DNA of 64,000 bases from contig NZ_FXTC01000011.1 in NCBI RefSeq assembly GCF_900182655.1, forward strand, positions 1 through 64,000. Reading direction: 5' to 3'. The first letter of the stretch is position 1. Each line of letters starts with the position of its first letter. Position numbers and translations under genes: made by a program. The notes under the pieces were generated by a model that was not told the DNA's origin, did not search any database, and worked only from the letters and a program-made list of their open reading frames with translations. This stretch comes from Chryseobacterium rhizoplanae (GTDB taxonomy: Bacteria; Bacteroidota; Bacteroidia; Flavobacteriales; Weeksellaceae). Shown one piece after another: positions 33,460 through 42,779 of this stretch.

Positions 33460-35784
33460 TTATTTTTTAATGGCTTTGATGGTCTGCTTAGATCCGTCTT
33501 TCATTTCTAACGTTACCAAGTAAACACCCTGCATCAAGTCTCTTAAGTGTATCGTAGATTCAGGGTTTGCAATAGTTTTCACTAATCTTCCTGTAACATC
33601 TGTTACGGATACATTTTTCACGTTTTTCACATCAGAAATGTTCAACACATCCGTAAATGGATTAGGATATACTTTGATACTGTTTTTAGCTGCAGAAACT
33701 TCAGATGTTGCCAAATTTGCATTATTAATGCTTATATCATCTACATACAGGTTATATTGGTCTGCATCTGAATAGGCATTAAATCCAAAGTAATACACTC
33801 CAGTTGCAGCAACTGTAAATGTTATAGATTCTGTATGGGCCATTTCATCGTTGATTGACGGATAATCTGCCACTGAATTAGTCATTGCAGATGCAGCCGG
33901 TGAAGTTCCGTAAGCTACTTTTAGCTTTTCAGCATAAGTAGATGAGTTATTCCCATACTTATAGCTAATGGTATATTGTGTTCCTGCTGTCAGGTTCAAT
34001 CCCTGGGTAAAGAACCATGCATTGGCAGAATTGGAAGAATTATAATGATATCTTAATACATTGGTAGTAAATCCTTGGCTGTCAGAAGGCGGATCTACTG
34101 TTTCCCAATTATTCCCAGATCCAGCATTAACATTCATTGTACAGCCTGGAAGCGCAGGAACAGTAACATTTTCAAAATCTATTGTATAAGGAAGGTTCGC
34201 ACTTGAGCACAATGTTGTAAATGTAGCAGGATCACTCCATATACTTTTGCTGGCTGCACTACATGCAGATCTCACCCATACATAATAAACAGTGGAAGCA
34301 GCTAAACCTGGAATATTATAAGTAGTTGTCGTAACTCCTGTAAAATTAGGTGTAGTTGTAGCTGTAGGTGCTGTATTGGTCGTGCTGTAATAAATATCAT
34401 AGCCGCTTGCCGGTACAGGGGTGGCAGCTGTCCATGAAACTGTAGCTCCTCCGGCAGTAATATTTGACATTACTAATGCATTAGGCTCACTACAAGCTGG
34501 TGCTACATCTATATTAATATCATCCACGTACAGCTTATTCATATTAGCATCAGAATATGCCTGGAATCCAAAATAATAAACCCCTGTGGCAGCTGGTGTG
34601 AAATTCACAAAAGTACTGGTTGCTGCACTGGTAACTACATTCGGGTGGTCTGCCAGCGTATTGGTCATTCCTGCACTTGTAGCTGAAGTTCCGTAAGCTA
34701 CTTTTAATTTTTCAGCATATACAGTTCCTTCTGCATTCGCATATTTATATTTAATTCTATAGGTAACTCCCGCAGTAAGGTTTATTCCGTTAGTGAAAAA
34801 CCAGGTGTCAGCATTATTGGCATAGTCATATGAATATTCAAGAACATTTCCCGTAAATCCCTGAGCGTCCAGATCACCTGTCTCCCACATATTTCCTGAA
34901 CCGTCATTTACTACTGAAGTACAGCTTGGAAGATCAGGTGGAGTTATGCTTTCAAAATTCAATGCATATGGTACCCCTACAGAAACGCAGGATGTCATAA
35001 ATGTTGCCATTTGAGACCATGCACTCTTATTGGAAGTACTGCAAACAGAACGTACCCACACGTGATAAACAGTAGCCGGAACAAGTGTAGATAAGCTAGC
35101 TGTTAAAGATGTACTGGTTCCGGAAGCTACAGTAGCAGCCGTAGGAAATGTACTGGAAGTTGAATAGTAATATTCATAACCGCTGCCTGGAGCAGAAGCT
35201 GGAGCTGTCCATCCAACCTGAGCTGAATTTGCAGTTACTGCAGATACCGTTAAAGCAGATGGTGCAAAACAGGTCGGAACTGCACCAATTACAACCGTAT
35301 AATCATGAGCTTCTCCGTACCCATCTGTATTACACGGAATAGGATCACTGGAGAACCGGTCTCCTACTCTCATTCTGTAAGTACCAGGAGTTACAGTAGA
35401 AGGAATTGTGATAAGTCCTGAAGTAATATTGTTTGCTCCTACAAGAGTACTGCTTGCAGACGCTACAAGTTCCGGAGCTGCATCATCAAAAGTTCCGTCG
35501 TTATTAAAATCTATCCAAATACGTACATTCTGATCACTGTAATCATGTTTAACACTAAAATCATAACTCAAACCTGCACTAAGGTTGATCGTCATGGAAG
35601 TGTAATCTCCATATGCATCAGTAGAGCACCCCGTATTAGGATGATCAAATCCGGCACCCGGAATTGCAAAGGAATCTATCACATCTCCGCCACTACATCC
35701 ACTTGCAAACGCAGGCGTACAGTAAGTCTGTGCGGAGGACAAAAAGCCGGCCATTAAGAAACCAACAAGTAAAAAATTTCTCAT
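33460..35784 (-). CDS. GEVED/fibronectin surface protein, T9SS type A
   Basis: 774 residues. Signal peptide 1-19 (ending FLSSAQ). A GEVED domain follows (about 20-170: VRIWIDFNNDGTFDD, YRMRVGDRFSSDP, GYGEAHDYTVVIG). Then two fibronectin type III / jelly-roll pairs: FnIII (PTCFAPSALTVSAVTANSAQ and ACSEPNALVMSNITAGGATV), each followed by a roughly 150-residue MAM/cleaved-adhesin-like beta domain containing WETGDLDAQGFTGNVL or WETVDPPSDSQGFTTNVL and YVDDI. The C terminus is a type A sorting domain: KNSIKVYPNPFTDVLNISDV, then DLMQGVYLVTLEMKDGSKQT. It should be secreted by T9SS. The two pairs are an internal duplication. Function unproven; adhesion is typical for this make-up. Confidence 0.9.
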   Translation of the reverse strand: MRNFLLVGFLMAGFLSSAQTYCTPAFASGCSGGDVIDSFAIPGAGFDHPNTGCSTDAYGDYTSMTINLSAGLSYDFSVKHDYSDQNVRIWIDFNNDGTFDDAAPELVASASSTLVGANNITSGLITIPSTVTPGTYRMRVGDRFSSDPIPCNTDGYGEAHDYTVVIGAVPTCFAPSALTVSAVTANSAQVGWTAPASAPGSGYEYYYSTSSTFPTAATVASGTSTSLTASLSTLVPATVYHVWVRSVCSTSNKSAWSQMATFMTSCVSVGVPYALNFESITPPDLPSCTSVVNDGSGNMWETGDLDAQGFTGNVLEYSYDYANNADTWFFTNGINLTAGVTYRIKYKYANAEGTVYAEKLKVAYGTSATSAGMTNTLADHPNVVTSAATSTFVNFTPAATGVYYFGFQAYSDANMNKLYVDDINIDVAPACSEPNALVMSNITAGGATVSWTAATPVPASGYDIYYSTTNTAPTATTTPNFTGVTTTTYNIPGLAASTVYYVWVRSACSAASKSIWSDPATFTTLCSSANLPYTIDFENVTVPALPGCTMNVNAGSGNNWETVDPPSDSQGFTTNVLRYHYNSSNSANAWFFTQGLNLTAGTQYTISYKYGNNSSTYAEKLKVAYGTSPAASAMTNSVADYPSINDEMAHTESITFTVAATGVYYFGFNAYSDADQYNLYVDDISINNANLATSEVSAAKNSIKVYPNPFTDVLNISDVKNVKNVSVTDVTGRLVKTIANPESTIHLRDLMQGVYLVTLEMKDGSKQTIKAIKK

Positions 35785-35806
35785 ATAAAAAAACAGTTTA
35801 GTTACT

Positions 35807-35814
35807 CAAATCTA
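35807..35814 (-). promoter_or_regulatory. Candidate -7 box of the 33460-35784 gene
   Basis: TAGATTTG on the minus strand, an exact TAnnTTTG match, 22 bases before the ATG. No well-spaced TTG upstream. Confidence 0.4.
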
Positions 35815-35901
35815 GTGAAAATCAACAATAAAAAAAATATTTTTTTAATTATATCACAATGAATTCAACTTTCCCTTTTATAAAAGACAATTCCACTGAT
35901 A

Positions 35902-35936
35902 AAAAGAGAGGCCGCTCAAATTGAGCAGCCTCTTTT
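35902..35936 (-). terminator. Terminator of the 35955-38768 gene
   Basis: AAAAGAGAGGC with GCTCA inside, paired to TGAGC and GCCTCTTTT; A-rich on the left. 18 bases beyond the stop. Confidence 0.85.
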
Positions 35937-35954
35937 CTATTTTTAAGAAATTAT

Positions 35955-38768
35955 TTATCTCTTAATTGCTTTAATTGTTTGTTTAGATCCGTCTTTCATA
36001 TTCAGCATCACTAAATACATTCCTTGTTTCAGATCTCCCAGGTGAAGTGTAGAAGAAGGATTGTCAATAGTCTTTATCAATCTTCCGGTAGAATCCAGAA
36101 TGGAAACTGATTTTACATTATGTGGTTTTGCAATATTCAGTACGTTTGTAAATGGATTTGGGTATACTTCTATAATTTCTTTTTTATCAGTAACTTCAAG
36201 AGTACCTAGGCTGGTTATCTTTTCTATAGTAATGGTAAAAACCCCTTCCACTGTATCAGTATCATAATCCCGATCTCCGATATTTATATAATATACGTTT
36301 CCAGCAACGGTTGGCAAATCCATTATAACCGGACTTGAACCAGTAAAATTTACTCTTTTTACACACGTTAAGTTTCCACAATTTCCTTTATAGGCACCAA
36401 TACCAAAATTAAATGTACTATTCAAAGGTCTTGAAACCGTAATCTTATGCAGAAAACCATCACCAACGAAGGTAAACCATGTTCCGTCATTCATTGCAGA
36501 ATTACAAGAATTTATAAATCCGTTATTATTGGTAGTATGCTCAGCATCAACCTGTGTATAAGTATATGGAAAATTTGAAACCGTCAAAGCACCAGTACAG
36601 TCATCATTAACAGGCGGCTGCAATGTTCCCACGCAAATATTGAATTTAACTGCAACACCAACACCTGTACTGTATGCCCTTATATAATAGGTTTCACCCG
36701 CAACCAACCCTGAAACATTATTAATATAACTAGAACGATTAACACTTCCACCACATTTCACACTTGTTAAAGCACCACAACTCCCTTTGAAAACCTCAAA
36801 TCGTATATCTTGCTGCATACCACTCACTCCAACATCTATAATATTTTTAAAACTAATTCTGTGGCTGGTTCCTGTGGCAACAAATTTAAACCAGACATCA
36901 TTCTGAACCCCGATTCCGGCACACGAAGCTGCTGGTAACATCGCTGAAACTGTGGCTCCCAAAGTACTTCCTTCAAGTCCCCCAACACAGGTCAAATCCG
37001 GATTAACAGTCAAAGAAACAGCATTTGTACATTCATCATTTACCGGAATCGGTGTCAAATCTTTTGTAATACATAAATCAAAATTGAAACCCGATTGGGG
37101 CATGCCTTCTACATCAAATACTCTGAGATAATAAGTTTCTCCCACCGTAAAACCAGTAACAAGCCCAACAGCTCCTCCTATTCCTACACATACAGGATTA
37201 GCACAACTGCCACCAAGCACATTAAAATTTAATCCTCCCAAAGAGTTTGGTTCTCCCACAGCAACTTTATTAATCAATTTAATGATATGCTTGGTATCAG
37301 TTGCTATAAATTTATACCATACATCATATCTGGAGAAATTGTCACAAGATATAGCAGACTTCGTTGATGATAAAGTTGTTCCGGAAGTAACATTGATACA
37401 ATCCATCCCAGAATTCACAGGAACATTTATAGCATTGGTACAATTATCATTGGATGGCGGCGGTGGAACTGTCCCCACACATATATCAAATTTATGAGAT
37501 GAATAGCCTGATCCGCTAAATACTTTTATGTAATAGGTATCTCCTACAGTAAGGTTATTAACAACAGAAACAGGACATGATGCACTTGTCATATAACCAC
37601 AATCAGATCCGGAGCATAATATACTTGTCAAATTACCACAATCACCTTTTAAAACCTGAAAATAAACATTACCACCTCCTAATGGCACAGAGGTTACATC
37701 CTTCAGATTAACTGTATGCTTAGAAGAAGTAGCTGTAAACTTATACCATACGTCACCAGTACTCGTCCCACATGATGATGCAGGAGACGATACAGTTGAC
37801 ATCACAGTAGTCCCAGAGGTAAAACTCACACAATTCACATCTGGATTTACAGTAAGATTTATAGCATTGATACACTCATCATTGGAGGGTATACCCGGCA
37901 CTGTTGTAAATTTCTGATTAGCACAACCGGAAGACTCTCCTGCCGATCCCACTGCTGTTACTTTAAGATAATAAACTGTACTTGCCAAAAGTGGAGATGA
38001 CGGAGTAAAGTTTGTTGTCGTTACAGACTGTTGATTAACAATATCTGTTCCTCCCGCAGTAGTTCCCACAGAAACTTTGTAACCTGTAGCTCCCTGTACA
38101 GCAGCCCATGTAAAAGTAGGCAGAACCGGTACATTCGAAGCATTGTTTGAAGGATAACTGATTATTGGACAATCCGGTAACAGATTGGGCACTAACCCCA
38201 TAAGACTGACCATGGGTTTATAAGGTAGAAAATGGCCAATTGGAGGATTTCCAGGGTCCGGATTAACAGTATTACTTTCAGTATAAAGAGCCTGCTCCAT
38301 AGTATTGTATACAAAAAACGGATTATTTGAATTAGAATTAAATCCATTTTCATCTACCGCAACAACTAAGTTTCTTACATTATCATAGGGGAAAGGAGTA
38401 GCCAATGTCACCTCTACAACTCCGTTTACATTAGTAACCGTACCTGAATAAACCTGAGTCATTTCCCCAACAGGAATCCACCCAATTTGATAATCTAAAG
38501 AGTTTTTTGTAGTGTGTCCTAAATAAACCACCCAATTTGATAAATAAGAGGGATTTGCGGAAGGTGTTAAGTAAAACTTAAGCCCTGTAATATTTCCTGC
38601 TGCATCAGCATGGATTTCTTGTTTTGTATAAATCTGCTGGGAATAAGAGAAGGTAAAACCACTGTTGACCGGCGCATTACCCACGTCTGTACTTCCTGCA
38701 CCTAATTTGATTTGAGCACTTAATACGATGCTCATCATCAGTAAGCATACCAATAAGATTTTCTTCAT
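35955..38768 (-). CDS. Multi-module surface protein, T9SS type A
   Basis: 937 residues. Signal peptide 1-18 (ending VLSAQ). An N-terminal domain of about 190 residues (IKLGAGSTDVGNAPVNSGFT, AGNITGLKFYL, WVVYLGHTTKNS) is shared with the 1182-aa neighbour. One FnIII-like unit follows (CPIISYPSNNASNVPVLPTF). Then four modules of about 125-135 residues, each opening with [PV]-x-NDxCxNA and holding DVWYKFxATxxxH, C-G-x-L and VGETYYIRV; they resemble pre-peptidase C-terminal-like beta domains. The type A sorting domain (EVYPNPFTNVLNIAKP, GDLKQGMYLVMLNMKDGSK) ends the protein. The last module has diverged most. Predicted to be surface-exposed via T9SS; ligand unknown. It has its own terminator. Confidence 0.88.
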   Translation of the reverse strand: MKKILLVCLLMMSIVLSAQIKLGAGSTDVGNAPVNSGFTFSYSQQIYTKQEIHADAAGNITGLKFYLTPSANPSYLSNWVVYLGHTTKNSLDYQIGWIPVGEMTQVYSGTVTNVNGVVEVTLATPFPYDNVRNLVVAVDENGFNSNSNNPFFVYNTMEQALYTESNTVNPDPGNPPIGHFLPYKPMVSLMGLVPNLLPDCPIISYPSNNASNVPVLPTFTWAAVQGATGYKVSVGTTAGGTDIVNQQSVTTTNFTPSSPLLASTVYYLKVTAVGSAGESSGCANQKFTTVPGIPSNDECINAINLTVNPDVNCVSFTSGTTVMSTVSSPASSCGTSTGDVWYKFTATSSKHTVNLKDVTSVPLGGGNVYFQVLKGDCGNLTSILCSGSDCGYMTSASCPVSVVNNLTVGDTYYIKVFSGSGYSSHKFDICVGTVPPPPSNDNCTNAINVPVNSGMDCINVTSGTTLSSTKSAISCDNFSRYDVWYKFIATDTKHIIKLINKVAVGEPNSLGGLNFNVLGGSCANPVCVGIGGAVGLVTGFTVGETYYLRVFDVEGMPQSGFNFDLCITKDLTPIPVNDECTNAVSLTVNPDLTCVGGLEGSTLGATVSAMLPAASCAGIGVQNDVWFKFVATGTSHRISFKNIIDVGVSGMQQDIRFEVFKGSCGALTSVKCGGSVNRSSYINNVSGLVAGETYYIRAYSTGVGVAVKFNICVGTLQPPVNDDCTGALTVSNFPYTYTQVDAEHTTNNNGFINSCNSAMNDGTWFTFVGDGFLHKITVSRPLNSTFNFGIGAYKGNCGNLTCVKRVNFTGSSPVIMDLPTVAGNVYYINIGDRDYDTDTVEGVFTITIEKITSLGTLEVTDKKEIIEVYPNPFTNVLNIAKPHNVKSVSILDSTGRLIKTIDNPSSTLHLGDLKQGMYLVMLNMKDGSKQTIKAIKR
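36009..36074 (-). repeat. 66-bp identical sorting-domain segment, copy 1
   Basis: Identical to 38950-39015. It encodes part of the type A sorting domain (TIDNPSSTLHLGDLKQGMYL). The flanking 35 bases towards the 3' end differ at only a few positions. Confidence 0.85.
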
Positions 38769-38847
38769 GTATAAGTTTTTGGTTATTAATACGTCTACGA
38801 ATTTACAATAAATTTAAAACACCTTTTTAAAAAGTTTAAAAATAAAA

Positions 38848-38873
38848 AAACGACAGCTGTTTAGCTGTCGTTT
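38848..38873 (-). terminator. Terminator of the 38896-42444 gene
   Basis: Perfect 11-base arms (AAACGACAGCT and complement) with a 4-base loop; As on the left. 23 bases beyond the stop. Confidence 0.88.
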
Positions 38874-38895
38874 CATGTTATATAATTAATACATT

Positions 38896-41800
38896 TTATC
38901 TTTTGATTGCTTTAATTGTTTGTTTAGATCCGTCCTTCATATTCAGTACCACTAAATACATTCCTTGTTTCAGATCTCCCAGGTGAAGTGTAGAAGAAGG
39001 ATTGTCAATAGTCTTCACTACTCTTCCTGCAGCATCAACTACAGAAGCAGATTTCACTTTAGAAGCATCTGAAATATTCAGAACGTCTACAAATGGATTA
39101 GGGTAAGCTTTAATTTCATTGTTTTTCTTTTCCACTTCAGCCGTTGCAAGCCCTGAACATCCTTGCGTAACGGAAATACTATAATTACCAATTCTGGTTG
39201 AAGCATATCCTGTAAGCAATACATAATAAGTAGTCCCTGCAACTCCGGTAAATGTTAATGTCGGAGCATTATAAAGAGTATTTACACAACCAGTATCAGC
39301 ATATCCTACACCTGAAGTGTTGCTGAAACAAGTAAGTGAACCACAAGACCCTGTGTATACCCTTAAATAAGCATCATATTGTGTACCACAAGCATCAATA
39401 GTAATAGGACCGTTTTCAGTAGCTTTTACGGTATACCAAACACCTTTATAAGATGCCGTACTTCCAGAGCTACCACACGTTGAAGCAGGAAGTGTTTCAT
39501 CTCCGGCAAGAGCATTAACACCCTGAGCTGTTCCATTACAAGCCAGTGCAATAGCTGTATCACAAGTATCGTTAGTTACAGGCGAAGGAGTAGTTACAGC
39601 AATCTGGAAATTGGATGTTGTAGTTGCAGTACTTGATGAAGAGTATACTCTAACATAATATGTTTGTCCTACTACAAGGTTTTGTAATAATACACTTGAA
39701 TTTCCATAAGCGCCATCAAAACAAATCATCGCCGTTAAAGCCCCACATGTTCCGGAATATATCTGTGTACTTGTTGCATTATCAGTATATAAAACATGTA
39801 CAAGATGTGTAGCACCTGTTGCAGTAAATGAATACCAAACATCATCATTGATACCGGATGCACTACATGTAGGTGCCGTAACGCCTGAACTCTGAGTAGC
39901 ACTCACTGTAGAACCATTCACAGCATTCAGGAAAGCATCTGTACTGCTTACAGAAAGAGATGCAGCATTTGCACAATCATCATTTGCAGGCGGTGGCGGA
40001 GGTGTACCAATACAAATATTGAAGCTATTGGCATATAGTGTACTACCGTTTGTATTGGAGTTATAAACTCTCACATAGTAAGTCTGACCTGGAGTAAGAC
40101 CTGTAAGTGGTGTATTTACTGCAGTACCACATTTAATGCTTGTCAAAGCACCACAAGCCCCGCTGAAAACCTGAGTATATACACTTGTAGATGTAGAAGT
40201 TCCAACCGCAGTAACGTTTGAAAGCAATACTACATGATCTGTACCTGTAGCTGTAAATTTATACCAAACATCATCATCAGCTGTTCCTGTACATGGACTT
40301 ACTGCCAATCCTGAATTAGTAGCACTTAAAGTTGTTCCAGATACCGGTGAAGCACATGTCAGTGTAGGGCTCACAGATAAAGAAACTGCAGCAGAACACT
40401 CATCATTAGCAGGAGCTGCAGGAAGTGTTCCCATACAGATATCAAAAGAGTCAGCATAGAAGCTTGCCCCTGAATTAGAATCGTAAGTATATACTCTTAC
40501 ATAATACGTCTGACCTGGAGTAAGACCTGTTAAGTTGGTAAAGTTTGTATTTGAACTGATACATGCAGTACTTACCAAAGCCCCGCAAGCACCACTGAAT
40601 ACCTGAGCATATAAAGATGTTGTAGAAACAGTTCCTACAGAAACTATATTTTTAAGCTGGAAAGTATGACCTGTTGATGTTGCAGTAAATTTATACCAAA
40701 CATCATCGTCAGCTGTTCCTGAACAAGAACCTAGAGCAACTCCTGAACTTGTTCCTCCCAATGTTGTCCCTGCTGTTACACTGGCACAGCTCATATCAGG
40801 ATTAATAGTAATAGCCACCGCATTTACACAGTCGTCATTAGCTGGCGGTGCCGGTGGTGTACTTACACAGATATTGAAACTTGCATTGGCAGTAACAGTA
40901 GATGAGTAAGTATATACTCTGATATAATAAGTCTGACCCGGAGTAAGACCGGTAACGATATTCGTATCAGGATCAGAACATAGCATACTTGTCATAGTAC
41001 CACCACAGCTTCCTGACAATACCTGGAAATACATATCCGTAGTTCCTGTTGTAGTTCCTGTAGAAGTTACATTAGAAAGCGCTACAACATGACTTGCAGC
41101 TGTTGCAGTAAATTTATACCAAACATCATCATTTGGAGCTCCGCTGCAAGTACCTGCAGCCATAGATTCTGTAGCTCCCAATGTATTACCAGGAGTTGTA
41201 GCAGTACAAGTCAAAGAAGGATTTACTGTTAAATTTACAGCACCAGAACAATTATCATTTGCCGGAGGTACTATAGTAGTTGTGAAATTTCTTTCAGTAC
41301 AGCCTGTTGATACAACACCGCCGTTATAAGCAGTAATAGTATAATAATACTGTGTTGTAGGGTTCAGCTGCTGTGCAGGAGTAAGGGTATAAGTAGTAAC
41401 ATTACCCATATTAAAATTACTCAGAACATTGGATGAACCTGCAGATGTCCCGATGCTTAGGTTATATCCCAGCGCTCCACTCACTGCAGGCCATGAGAAA
41501 GTAGTTAACACTGGTAAACCAACCTGAGCAGCTGTAGGCGCACTCACAGACGGACATCCCAAGGTAGCCATTGTAGTGAAAGATCTTTCTGTACATGCAG
41601 GAGAAACTCCCATAGAATTGGCAGCATATACTGTATAATAGTATTGAGTATCGAAACTCAAAGAATTTGTAAGAGTATAAGAAGTGACATTTCCTACATC
41701 CTGCATGTTCATCACATTGGTTGCTCCCGGTGTTGTTCCGATGCTGATCTTATATGATGACGCAGAACTTGCAACAGCCCAACTGATGGTTGGCAATACA

Positions 41801-42444
41801 GAAACACCTGTTGCCGCGGCCGCAGGTGCAGAAACAACAGGACAAGCGGGAATTCCCGGAGTAAGTCCTAGCAGACTTGCAACAGATTTTGTTGCTGTTC
41901 TTGTTCCTGTAGGTGGTGAAGCTGGATCCGGATTGGTTGCGTCACTTCTATAATACAAAGTTGAATTGGAAGCCCCTGTAAAAGTATAGAATCTATTTGA
42001 CGTTGCTGTGTAGTCTGTAGTATTCTCATCCACAGCAACAACCAGGTTATCCGTATTGTTATAAGCAAAAGGTGTGGTAAAGTTTACAGTCACTTCACCT
42101 CCGGAAGCACTTACTGTCCCTGAAAACACCTGAGACAGGCCAGATACAGGAATCCAGTCTGTAGTACTGGAAAAAGATGTTTTAGTAGTATGACCTACAT
42201 ATACCACCCAATCTACTGATTTTGTAATATCAGCATTATTCGGTAAATAAAACTTCATCCCGGTAATATTACCCGCAGCGTTGGCGTTAATTTCACTTTT
42301 AGTAAAAATCTGCTGTGTGTAGTTGTATCCGTAGTTGACATCAATAGGAACATACCCGCCCTGGGTAGTCCCGCTTCCCAGCATTATCTGGGCATTGGTA
42401 ATGGAAGCTATTAAAAATAGACTTAATAGTAATAATTTCTTCAT
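38896..42444 (-). CDS. Long multi-module surface protein, T9SS type A
   Basis: 1182 residues, an expanded paralogue of the 937-aa protein downstream. Signal peptide 1-18 (ASITNAQ), the shared N-terminal domain (IMLGSGTTQGGYVPIDVNYG, AGNITGMKFYLPN, WVVYVGHTTKTS), two FnIII-like units (CPVVSAPAAAATGVSVLPTI and CPSVSAPTAAQVGLPVLTTF), then five tandem modules opening PPANDNC, PPANDDC, APANDEC, PPANDDC and PVTNDTC, each with D-V-W-Y-[KS]-F-T-A-T (the fifth has GVWYTVKAT), CG and TPGQTYYVRVY. The type A sorting domain is nearly identical in DNA to that of its neighbour. Expected at the cell surface. The extra FnIII and extra module account for its greater length. Confidence 0.9.
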   Translation of the reverse strand: MKKLLLLSLFLIASITNAQIMLGSGTTQGGYVPIDVNYGYNYTQQIFTKSEINANAAGNITGMKFYLPNNADITKSVDWVVYVGHTTKTSFSSTTDWIPVSGLSQVFSGTVSASGGEVTVNFTTPFAYNNTDNLVVAVDENTTDYTATSNRFYTFTGASNSTLYYRSDATNPDPASPPTGTRTATKSVASLLGLTPGIPACPVVSAPAAAATGVSVLPTISWAVASSASSYKISIGTTPGATNVMNMQDVGNVTSYTLTNSLSFDTQYYYTVYAANSMGVSPACTERSFTTMATLGCPSVSAPTAAQVGLPVLTTFSWPAVSGALGYNLSIGTSAGSSNVLSNFNMGNVTTYTLTPAQQLNPTTQYYYTITAYNGGVVSTGCTERNFTTTIVPPANDNCSGAVNLTVNPSLTCTATTPGNTLGATESMAAGTCSGAPNDDVWYKFTATAASHVVALSNVTSTGTTTGTTDMYFQVLSGSCGGTMTSMLCSDPDTNIVTGLTPGQTYYIRVYTYSSTVTANASFNICVSTPPAPPANDDCVNAVAITINPDMSCASVTAGTTLGGTSSGVALGSCSGTADDDVWYKFTATSTGHTFQLKNIVSVGTVSTTSLYAQVFSGACGALVSTACISSNTNFTNLTGLTPGQTYYVRVYTYDSNSGASFYADSFDICMGTLPAAPANDECSAAVSLSVSPTLTCASPVSGTTLSATNSGLAVSPCTGTADDDVWYKFTATGTDHVVLLSNVTAVGTSTSTSVYTQVFSGACGALTSIKCGTAVNTPLTGLTPGQTYYVRVYNSNTNGSTLYANSFNICIGTPPPPPANDDCANAASLSVSSTDAFLNAVNGSTVSATQSSGVTAPTCSASGINDDVWYSFTATGATHLVHVLYTDNATSTQIYSGTCGALTAMICFDGAYGNSSVLLQNLVVGQTYYVRVYSSSSTATTTSNFQIAVTTPSPVTNDTCDTAIALACNGTAQGVNALAGDETLPASTCGSSGSTASYKGVWYTVKATENGPITIDACGTQYDAYLRVYTGSCGSLTCFSNTSGVGYADTGCVNTLYNAPTLTFTGVAGTTYYVLLTGYASTRIGNYSISVTQGCSGLATAEVEKKNNEIKAYPNPFVDVLNISDASKVKSASVVDAAGRVVKTIDNPSSTLHLGDLKQGMYLVVLNMKDGSKQTIKAIKR
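38950..39015 (-). repeat. 66-bp identical sorting-domain segment, copy 2
   Basis: Identical to 36009-36074, in the adjacent paralogue, although the modules upstream in each gene have diverged clearly. Confidence 0.85.
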
Positions 42445-42737
42445 AAATAGTAATAATAAAAGTTAGGGCGATAAATGTATAAATATTATTTCAAATATTA
42501 AAAATTATCATAAAATTTTAATAATAAATAGCCAATTACATTCACAAAATCAAATAAAATCAAACGTTTATTTAATTTAAATATTTATTTCGCAATTTGT
42601 TGAAAAATGATTAAAGCACTAACAATCAAATAATTAATATAGTATATCATTAAAATAGACTGTAGAAAATTTTTCTATTTATTATAAAAAACTATTTATA
42701 AATTTTCATCAAAACTTATAATACACAAACAAAAAAA
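42445..42737. other. AT-rich intergenic region upstream of the 1182-aa gene
   Basis: 335 bases between dnaE and the 1182-aa surface-protein gene, extremely AT-rich, with no frame or RNA recognised. It should hold the promoter of the surface gene: on the minus strand TAATATTTG, close to the consensus, lies about 45-50 bases before the ATG. The dnaE terminator is at its right end. Confidence 0.4.
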
Positions 42738-42758
42738 AGAGTGACTTTTGGTCACTCT
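42738..42758 (-). terminator. Terminator of dnaE
   Basis: Eight-base arms AGAGTGAC and GTCACTCT with a 5-base loop and eight As to the left (Ts on the minus strand). 21 bases beyond the dnaE stop. Confidence 0.88.
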
Positions 42759-42779
42759 CTATACTTATTGTCTATTTTT

